Positions 30,493 to 38,270 of a stretch of DNA of 54,386 bases are shown piece by piece (within the stretch, counting starts at the first letter, position 1; every line of letters begins with the position of its first letter). The notes beneath the pieces were generated by a model. The model had not been told where the DNA came from and did no database searches. It saw only the letters and a program-made list of their open reading frames with translations. Made by a program: the position numbers and the translations under genes. Origin of the DNA: Nitrospirales bacterium. GTDB taxonomy: Bacteria; Nitrospirota; Nitrospiria; Nitrospirales; UBA8639. The stretch is taken from assembly GCA_029261275.1 (NCBI GenBank), contig JAJDBR010000144.1, positions 1-54,386 of the forward strand. The letters run 5' to 3'.

Positions 30493-31950
30493 ATGGCCCC
30501 TCTTGTTCTCATCCCCATCATCTTCACCCTCGCCTTGACGGTCTTGATTGGGAGCCATACCCTGAGCCAAGCCCAAACCATAGACGAACTAAAATCGGGA
30601 GTCGTGAAGCTTACGGCAACGGTGGACAATCAGGTTCGCATTGGGACGGGCTTTATCGTGAAGATTGAAGACGACACGGCCTATATTTTGACAGCATCGC
30701 ATGTGGTTGAAGGCGCCACTCTCCGTATCAATTTTTATCCAAAACCTGATGCGAACTATTCAGGTACAGTAAAGGAAATGGATGGAGGCGATCCAAAAGG
30801 ATTGGCAGTCGTCTTGGTCCAGGAACGGTTGCCACCGGGAATTCGCCCTTTGCCGTTAGGTTCCCACCTCATTGTTAAAGGTGGGGAAGCGATTACCCTC
30901 ATTGGGTTTCCCCGTGCGATTGGCCTTCAATGGGCGATAAGTTCAGGAATCATTTCAGGACAAAAGGGGTTAGATCTGATTATCACTGGTTCTGTTGCGC
31001 AAGAGGGAAATTCAGGAGGGCCGATCTTGGTGAATGGGAACGTGGTCGGGGTTTTGGCAGAATCCCAGAAAGATTTTGGTTTTGCCGTGCCGGCGTCGAT
31101 TGCCCAAATAGCGTTGCAGGGCTGGGGAATTCATGTTGAACAGGGCAACAGCCAGGTGGAAGAGATTGTCTCACGAGATAGTAGAAAATCTGACAGAACG
31201 AAAGAACAAAACGTGCAGCGAAGTGAGGAATTAGCGGCCCACAAGGAGATCCAGCTGGCACCCAAGGTAAGAATTGGCAGTGATGGAGCTCCAATGGTGG
31301 TGGTGCCAGCCGGAGTCTTTACCATGGGCTCGCCGGACGGAGAGGGATTAGCGAATGAACAGGCTCCCCATGCCGTTGCCCTCGATGCTTTTTATATTGA
31401 TCAATATGAAGTGACGGTGGATCGATATCGGCAGTTTTTGAAGAAGACGAGACGAGGCAATCCGAAATATTGGGAGCACGTGGAGTTGAGGCGGGATGTG
31501 GAAAAACCAGTTATGGGAGTGACTTGGGACGATGCACTAACCTATTGCGAATGGGCTGGAAAGCGGTTGCCATCTGAGGCTGAATGGGAGAAAGCGGCCA
31601 GAGGTATGGATAAACGGCTCTATCCTTGGGGCGCCTCCAAGCCAAATTGGACCACCGCAAATTTTGGAAAAGCCGACAAACCCCAACACGCCTATAAAGA
31701 AACACTCAAAACGGTCGGGTCCTATAACCGGGGGAAAAGCCCGTATGGGGTATATGACATGGCTGGAAATGTTTCCGAATGGGTTGCAGACTGGTATGAC
31801 GAGGGGCCTTCCAGTAGGGAGTGGAAAGTCTCGCGAGGCGGCAGTTGGAAGGATAGACCCATTGCGCTACGTGCTACCTACCGACTCCGTTTCCCTAGGA
31901 CAACTCGAGATGGGTATGTGGGATTCCGTTGTGCCCAAGACGTCTCCTAA
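30493..31950 (+). CDS. Secreted trypsin-like serine protease domain fused to an FGE-sulfatase/SUMF1-fold domain
   Basis: YILTASHVVEGA and EGNSGGPILVNGNVVGV (protease half); VVPAGVFTMGSPDGEGLANEQAPHAVALDAFYIDQYEVTVDRYRQF...RLPSEAEWEKAARG...GNVSEWVADWY...SRGGSWKDRP...VGFRCA (FGE half). ORF track start 30451. Confidence 0.85.
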   Translation: MAPLVLIPIIFTLALTVLIGSHTLSQAQTIDELKSGVVKLTATVDNQVRIGTGFIVKIEDDTAYILTASHVVEGATLRINFYPKPDANYSGTVKEMDGGDPKGLAVVLVQERLPPGIRPLPLGSHLIVKGGEAITLIGFPRAIGLQWAISSGIISGQKGLDLIITGSVAQEGNSGGPILVNGNVVGVLAESQKDFGFAVPASIAQIALQGWGIHVEQGNSQVEEIVSRDSRKSDRTKEQNVQRSEELAAHKEIQLAPKVRIGSDGAPMVVVPAGVFTMGSPDGEGLANEQAPHAVALDAFYIDQYEVTVDRYRQFLKKTRRGNPKYWEHVELRRDVEKPVMGVTWDDALTYCEWAGKRLPSEAEWEKAARGMDKRLYPWGASKPNWTTANFGKADKPQHAYKETLKTVGSYNRGKSPYGVYDMAGNVSEWVADWYDEGPSSREWKVSRGGSWKDRPIALRATYRLRFPRTTRDGYVGFRCAQDVS

Positions 31951-32176
31951 CTCTGTGTTCTATAGTGTTCCATTCCTTACGATTTGTCCCCTCTCTCACC
32001 TCCGTCTTCCTTGCAACCGTCAATGGGTTCTTCCTGAAATTGTCATATATAGGTCAGGGGACTGCCGTAGAGTCATGTCGTTTCTTATGGCATGCTGTCA
32101 CTTAAGCCATGGGCCATACTTGGTAGTTATGCAACCATAAGCAGTGGCAATGTAGGAGAAGCCATATTCTGCTCTA

Positions 32177-32222
32177 GATTCTGGTTCTGATTGTGAGGGT
32201 TGGAATCCTTCTCCCCCAGCCA
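32177..32222 (+). repeat. Degenerate 46-nt copy of the tRNA-Gln 3' end (candidate att relic 1)
   Basis: gattctggttctgattgtgagggttggaatccttctcccccagcca: 41/46 identical to 25968-26013. Confidence 0.85.
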
Positions 32223-32350
32223 CCTTTCTTTTTCTGCCACATCAAGCAGTTGCACGGATTTATGCAACGCGCCTTGTTTGCCTTCTGGTGAGTGCTTTGG
32301 TACGTTGCGGCTCGTCGTCACAAGCCTGTTGAAAATTCCAACGCATCGTC

Positions 32351-35110
32351 ATGAGCATGCCTAGCCCCGATCTACCCAAGCAGAACCGTCGCATCGGCCT
32401 TCGAGGCATGAGCACCGGTGTGGTGGTTTTGGCCATGCTCACGGCCTGTGCCGATTCGTCTGGACCCGCGGCATCGGGTGCTATCGTTGAGGGTCAACCG
32501 CTACGCCTTGAAGTCCCCTCAGCGACATTACAGGTTCCAGCTGGAGCCTTGTCGAATGGCGTCGATGTGGGACTGTCGACACAGCTCTGGGACCAGCTCA
32601 AGGAGCCGCCCGATACTGGTGAAGTGCCCGTGACCGAGGTCGTCACGATCGAGTTTTCAAAGGCGGAACTTACCGACGACCTATTGGTGGTCGAGATCAA
32701 CGTTCCAGAAGCGGCTGACGGTGGCCTTTACGGGTTAGCCAAGTCGTCCGGGGGTCTCTTCCTTCATGGCATCACTGAGACGGGATGGGGTTTGGTCTTG
32801 GGCGTTCTGGATCAGGAACGCTCAGTGCTCCGATTCGAACTGGGCTCTTCCGCCACATCTATCTCTCTCGTGGTCGTGCATGCCCCCGATACGCCCTCAA
32901 GCATGGCTGCGCTGCCTGTGACTTCGATGAGAGCCGTCCCCAATTGGCTTGGCAGATTCGTCACGAACGTGATTGGGGGTGAGCAGGCACATGCGGTCAT
33001 CAACCCTATTGGGATAAAAAACTTTCCTTTGAAGGAAATGGAGCAAATGGGGTGGGTCGCAACATGTCGTCCCGACAACTTTACGGGCAAGCAGAAGAGC
33101 CAATGTGCACGAGACTCGGAAATGCTCAAGCGAATAGCAAAATTGGCCATGCAATCGACTCTGTCCCTGAAGCAGCTTGGGTTCTCTCACGTCCAACTCA
33201 AAGTGATTCCCCCAACGACACTTGGGACACTACCAATTCCATTTGCGACGGAGCCCGACGAAGCCTCTCCTTTGGTGAAAGGGTATTTCTGGGTTGAAGC
33301 AGATCCAGATCCAGACGTAAAATCTCGAGAATCCAATGAAAAAGTAGAGGGGTATTACCATCCTATTTTTAACTATATTGTCGTTAATTCTGAGTCTGAA
33401 GGGGACACCCTGATTCATGAGATCATGCACGCCGTACAGTACGCGGAGATTCCCAAGGCAGTGGGCCGCGATTGGATCATCGAAGGAACCGCCGCCGCGA
33501 CAGAGGCCCTCCCGCTTGATCTAAAGACGATTGTCCCGGTTGCAGACATCCGTGATGCACGCGAGTTTCGTTACTACGAAAGCTGGCGGAATTGGCGTTT
33601 CCCCTTGAATTCGGAACGTAAGGATATGCTTGATCAATATGAGGTGGCTGAGTTCTGGCTCTCGAGCACTGGCGGACTGCAGTATCTACCTCAGGTTTAC
33701 ACGATTATCCAGTCAGGCCAGGGCACACGTATTCATTCGGGCTCCATTAATAACACTGAATATAACATCGTGGATCGAGGGCTCCAGGAGGCCCTAGGCA
33801 AGGGTATCGAAAACGTCTATTGGGATCTGCTGAAAACCCGCAACAGTCAAGAGGGCTACAAGGGGGAGAAGGAGGAGTACTGCCATGCCATCGAGTTAGT
33901 GGAAACAGATTCGTGGCGATTTTCTGAGCATCTGAAGGACGAAATGGTGCTTCCCACCGCCGCGATGAGCGCCCAATGCTACAAGATCTCCCTGAAATCT
34001 AAACTCCAATGCGCGAACCCCTCCCTACACATCGATCTCAAGGGCGACGAACGGGTGCATCGCTTCCTCATTAAAGGCCTTGACTACAAAGTTGGTGAAA
34101 CGGCGATACTTGGTCCCCAAGACTACAAACCTGACTTCAAACTGTGGGGCGCCAATGTCGATTTTCATGCCCTATCCAATCTTTCGGCTCCTGACGTCAT
34201 CGTGCGCGCCCGCTGTGATCATGCGAAGTTGCTGGGAATCAACCAATCGATTGCGACGTACGCAATGTTTAAGGGCGCCAAGAGGGACGACCTCGAGACC
34301 GAACAGTATCTTCGGCAGTACAATTGGGATCCGCTGAGCGGAAACAGCGAATCGACGACCTTGACGCGGAATGGTGTAGACGTCAATGTTCAAGAGGCGC
34401 CTCTGAATTCGCCGAATCAAATCGAACTCAGTCATCGGGTCACCGTCTCGAAAGGCATCAGTGCTCAGGCGCAATTCACGACCACCACGACCAATGACGA
34501 CGGTGAGTTTGTGATGGACGGTCGGGTGCGTATCGAAGCGAATGGAACGGGCGACGCCCCGTACGGCTTTTCCGCAACCGCAGATGCTTCGTTGGTCTTC
34601 TCGGTGTCGGTGCCGTCCCCTTCGATCGTCGAGATCACCAATTGTGACCTGTTTGACCAGGATTCCCTCGCGGATTACGGTAGTGTCAAGGCCGGCGCCA
34701 ACTGTTCGTTTCGTACGGCGGGTTCTCAAACCATGCATCTACCGAATGTCGCTGGATTGCCTGAGATACCCGAAGACTTCCTCAGATCCGCCCTGGAAAA
34801 AATGGACGACGTCGGTGAAGAAAACTATGTCGGGGTACCCGATGAAGTACTCAAGGAGGCGAAGAAACTAAAAACGGCACTGAGCGGCGAAATCTTCTTT
34901 TTCTCGATTAACGCGAATCGTCTTGAAAGTTTCTTTGGCGATAAGGGGCGCGAGGTCAACGAGTCGTTCAATCTTCGCATTTCCCCGGACGTGGAAGAGG
35001 AACGGCCCCCGCGGGGCATCGATAATGAGCCGCGCGTCAAGAAGGAGAAGGACACCCCGTTGAAGGCTCTTGCCACACACCTCCCAACCCACAGGAATAC
35101 CCCAACATAA
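32351..35110 (+). CDS. Large putative lipoprotein with HEXXH metallopeptidase-like motif
   Basis: Lipobox-type N-terminus GVVVLAMLTACADSSG; TLIHEIMHAVQYAEIPKAVGRDWIIEGTAAA (HEXXH plus downstream E). Confidence 0.8.
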   Translation: MSMPSPDLPKQNRRIGLRGMSTGVVVLAMLTACADSSGPAASGAIVEGQPLRLEVPSATLQVPAGALSNGVDVGLSTQLWDQLKEPPDTGEVPVTEVVTIEFSKAELTDDLLVVEINVPEAADGGLYGLAKSSGGLFLHGITETGWGLVLGVLDQERSVLRFELGSSATSISLVVVHAPDTPSSMAALPVTSMRAVPNWLGRFVTNVIGGEQAHAVINPIGIKNFPLKEMEQMGWVATCRPDNFTGKQKSQCARDSEMLKRIAKLAMQSTLSLKQLGFSHVQLKVIPPTTLGTLPIPFATEPDEASPLVKGYFWVEADPDPDVKSRESNEKVEGYYHPIFNYIVVNSESEGDTLIHEIMHAVQYAEIPKAVGRDWIIEGTAAATEALPLDLKTIVPVADIRDAREFRYYESWRNWRFPLNSERKDMLDQYEVAEFWLSSTGGLQYLPQVYTIIQSGQGTRIHSGSINNTEYNIVDRGLQEALGKGIENVYWDLLKTRNSQEGYKGEKEEYCHAIELVETDSWRFSEHLKDEMVLPTAAMSAQCYKISLKSKLQCANPSLHIDLKGDERVHRFLIKGLDYKVGETAILGPQDYKPDFKLWGANVDFHALSNLSAPDVIVRARCDHAKLLGINQSIATYAMFKGAKRDDLETEQYLRQYNWDPLSGNSESTTLTRNGVDVNVQEAPLNSPNQIELSHRVTVSKGISAQAQFTTTTTNDDGEFVMDGRVRIEANGTGDAPYGFSATADASLVFSVSVPSPSIVEITNCDLFDQDSLADYGSVKAGANCSFRTAGSQTMHLPNVAGLPEIPEDFLRSALEKMDDVGEENYVGVPDEVLKEAKKLKTALSGEIFFFSINANRLESFFGDKGREVNESFNLRISPDVEEERPPRGIDNEPRVKKEKDTPLKALATHLPTHRNTPT

Positions 35111-35573
35111 GGGGTCAGACTCGACTTAATGCACCATACCCACTCGGCTTTAATCCCACCTACCGTTTTTCGACGGCGAGGGGATGCCCCATGCACATGG
35201 GCATTCGACAGGTGTAATTCCTCTGAGGAAGGCTCGTATCTGCTAGGAAAGGGAGGGGAGTGGGCTGGAGGAGATTTGTCATGCTAGTCGTCAGCATGTC
35301 CCCTCACCTAAGGCGCACATGAAGACGGTAAACACCATGATTCGGTAGGCCATTTTCTTAATGATGGTGTTTGTGGTGGCGTCCGGGCAGTTGGGAGCTT
35401 ACATTCACCCTCTCATCATGATCATTCCTTGCTACGAGAAAACGTGTATCGCTTCGTGAGAGAAAGCCTATGGTATTTCTCCACCCTGTCCATATCGAAT
35501 AATAAAGAAAACGTCGTGGGGTTATCTCCCTGCGTTTGGCTTGACCGGCCGATTGGGCCCGTAGAACCCTCTC

Positions 35574-35690
35574 ATTAGAGAATTTCTCGAAACAGATCTA
35601 AGGAGCAAGGACATCCAAGAATTCTGAGTCAGGCTGTTCGGTCTGATAGGTTCTAACCTCGTCTCTTATCACCAGCCCCCCTTTTCTCTT
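35574..35690 (+). repeat. Dispersed island repeat, copy D (most diverged)
   Basis: attagagaatttctcgaaacagatctaaggagcaaggacatccaagaattctgagtcaggctgttcggtctgataggttctaacctcgtctc; aligns with copy C along most of its length. Confidence 0.6.
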
Positions 35691-36102
35691 TTTACCACCT
35701 CCAGTGTCGTGTACCGTTACACCTTTGTTGGGTATCTACGTCCTTGGTTGCCCTCAATTTCATTCCGCCTTTTGCCTCCTTTGCCAATTGTGCATGTTTT
35801 CTCATAGCCATAGTATTGTCTCAATACTGAAGGCATTTCTGTACTCATTTGAAAAAAGGGGAGATCCCAAATTTTGCAAAGGATGCTATGCCGATTATAA
35901 CGGCATTTCCCCGATTGCCGCCCCAGCATATCAAGCCCTCACCTCCAGTCTTATTCCCGTTTCAGGCCTAGCTTTGATCTCAATTCCAGTCAGCCTCCAT
36001 CTTACTAGATCACCACTAAAAGTGTTAAATCGATTGTATGGATGTAAGGTTTATGGTATTTCTTCTCACTTAAACCATCTAGGTCCACTTTTGATTTTGG
36101 TG

Positions 36103-36148
36103 GATACTGGTTCTGATTATGGGGGTTCGAATCCTTCTCTCCCAGCCA
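36103..36148 (+). repeat. Degenerate 46-nt copy of the tRNA-Gln 3' end (candidate att relic 2)
   Basis: gatactggttctgattatgggggttcgaatccttctctcccagcca: 40/46 identical to 25968-26013. Confidence 0.82.
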
Positions 36149-36227
36149 CAAAATATCTTCTTGTAGACGTGAAATAGCTGTTGATCAAGACAGAAACCAA
36201 TCGTGAATTGGTTATGTTCGCTTCAAA

Positions 36228-36578
36228 TTGTCAGATAGACCTGACAAAATTTGTGTGCGTAGGTCAGTATCGCGTTGGGTGGTGGTCTCCTCATTTCTTT
36301 TCCGCAACCTCGGGTTAGAGCATAAAATGGATATCAGTATTCGTTGGTTATGGGTCGCAATGCTTGGGGGGAGTATTATGCTGGCGGTGCCAGGCAACAC
36401 GGATGTGGCCAGAATCGTTGGTGATGTGGTGGGTCATTTTTTTTTGGCATTGGTGGTAGCCATTGTGCCTATTCTAGGATATCTTGTGTTGTATAGGCAG
36501 ATTGGTGAAAAGGAAATCACCTTAATCGTTGGGGCTTCTTGGGTCTATTTGGTGCTCTCCCAATTATGGGAGCCTTGA
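36228..36578 (+). CDS. Small membrane protein (start possibly 36327)
   Basis: Three hydrophobic segments from MDISIRWLWVAMLGGSIMLAVPG onward. Confidence 0.55.
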   Translation: MSDRPDKICVRRSVSRWVVVSSFLFRNLGLEHKMDISIRWLWVAMLGGSIMLAVPGNTDVARIVGDVVGHFFLALVVAIVPILGYLVLYRQIGEKEITLIVGASWVYLVLSQLWEP

Positions 36579-36591
36579 GAAAGAGACCATT

Positions 36592-37068
36592 ATGAGACGA
36601 CGGATGTTTCTGTGGCTACTCGCGTTGTTGCTGGTGAGTTGTGCCCAGACTTATGAGCGTCAAGCAGCGTTTCTCCAGGAGGAATATGCCCGTTATGAAG
36701 GTACCGGCACCTCTCGGATTTGTGGGCAAGCCTATTTGACCTTAGATGGGGGTGCCCAGCATGTCGCATCGGGCGATCGGGTGCTGTTGGCTCCTGTGAC
36801 TTCTTATACCGAGGAAGCGATGAAGATCAAAGTCGTGCAGGGTCATAGCCTGGTTGCTCCTGACCCCAAGGCGATGAAGTTTGAAAAACATACCACGACA
36901 GATGATGTCGGGCATTTCTGTTTTACCGATTTGCCTGGTGGAGAATATTTTGTGGTCGCGGAGATCGTGCTCCCTACTTCCACAAGGGAACATCGTAAAA
37001 GTCAATTGGCTCATGCCAAAGCTTTAGTTAAAGCCGATGAAAATGTGTACACCCTTGTGACTCGATAG
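36592..37068 (+). CDS. Putative lipoprotein
   Basis: MRRRMFLWLLALLLVSCAQTYERQA lipobox. Start moved to ATG 36592. Confidence 0.7.
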   Translation: MRRRMFLWLLALLLVSCAQTYERQAAFLQEEYARYEGTGTSRICGQAYLTLDGGAQHVASGDRVLLAPVTSYTEEAMKIKVVQGHSLVAPDPKAMKFEKHTTTDDVGHFCFTDLPGGEYFVVAEIVLPTSTREHRKSQLAHAKALVKADENVYTLVTR

Positions 37069-38270
37069 TTTTATGAATAATGACTTTAAGAATGTTAGGG
37101 ACGAGAGGATTCTTTTTCTTTAGGTTTTTTTGTTTATCAATCCCCTCTCTGTGCGGAGGGTTCACTTGCCAGGCCAGTTTTCGCCCTTGCCCCAAACTCC
37201 TACGGCTATCGTTCCTTCCCCATCCTCACCCGCAGTACAGTATAACCTCTCCCAATTAATCGTCTGCGTAGGCCCAATCCCTCCTTCGCGAGAATTCAAC
37301 GGTATCCCGTTTACTTGAGGGCGTGGGTTGGCCGTTAGCCAAGATCCAGGCGTGGGACAGATGATGAATTTCGAGCCGAAACGATGGTCGCCCCCCCCAT
37401 TTTCGAAGGCTTTTAAAAGGCACGGCAATTTGATCTTTGGCGACGAAAATTATGAAGCGAAAGGCAAAGAAAATGGTTTATCATTCAGCTCTAATCCTTG
37501 TGCTGACAACCTTCGTGGTGTCGTTGAATCGTGGTTTTGAAGGGTAGTGAATTCTCAGGATAACTCTAGACATGACAACCTCGAGTTTTCGAATTGGGAA
37601 AGAGGTAGGTGGGGCAGACCGTGGTAGGTAATCGAAACCTAGGGCATTTCATTGTATTCCCCAGTGGGTTTGGCTAAAAACCCCTAATGTGGGGTGTCCG
37701 TCTTGTCCATCTCTGGCCCTTCAATTTCTATTATTTAGGTAAAGAAATGACTCGCAATATTGAAAAGCAATGAGGTAGAATCGAGGAATATCTTTCTAAT
37801 GATTGTATTTCCGCTTTATTTTTCCTCTTCGATGGTTTTATCTTCAACGTTTCTACGAGAGTTCCCCCAACAGGACCTGGATCATCACCGTACTTTTTGG
37901 TATTTACGTTTTTTGTGAGGCAGAGGCACTTCGGTTTTATGAGGGCGGTGAGAAGCCTAACCTCTTGAAAAGATGAGGGAATAGGTTTTAGCGTTTTCCT
38001 CCGATTCGGGGGAGGTGTTTTCCCCCTCGTTCATGGTTGACCTTGTTTCCTTGAAGGGCCGTTCAATTGTTGATGGATAAGTCAATGGAAATGGTAGATG
38101 CGGCCGCTTGAAGCGAATAGAGAAGAAGTGCAAAATACCCCTGCTATCTGGGCTTGGCCTGATTCCAGTGGTTTCAATGAGGCCTTTCAACATGACCCTC
38201 TGGATAGCGGGCCTATAGTCGTTTCATTATCAGCTTTTGAACCTTCCGTAGGAAAGTCAGTGGATCTGTC

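Noticed and set aside
32177-32222. Possible second functional tRNA-Gln
   Set aside because: Only the anticodon-loop-to-CCA part matches; the upstream sequence does not form a D-arm or 5' acceptor strand.
34172-34738. Minus-strand ORF of 188 aa inside the 919-aa gene
   Set aside because: Antisense shadow ORF rich in Arg/His/Gly with no domain; the + frame has lipobox and HEXXH support.
36103-36148. Possible third functional tRNA-Gln
   Set aside because: Same reason: only a 3' partial copy, with no 5' half by eye.
26014-36148. Intact prophage or ICE
   Set aside because: No integrase, structural phage, relaxase or type IV secretion genes recognised; only relic boundaries and cargo.
37162-37428. 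Minus-strand ORF MPCLLKAFENGGGDHRFGSKF...
   Set aside because: Looks somewhat protein-like but has no recognisable domain, partner gene or clear start signal; not called without homology evidence.
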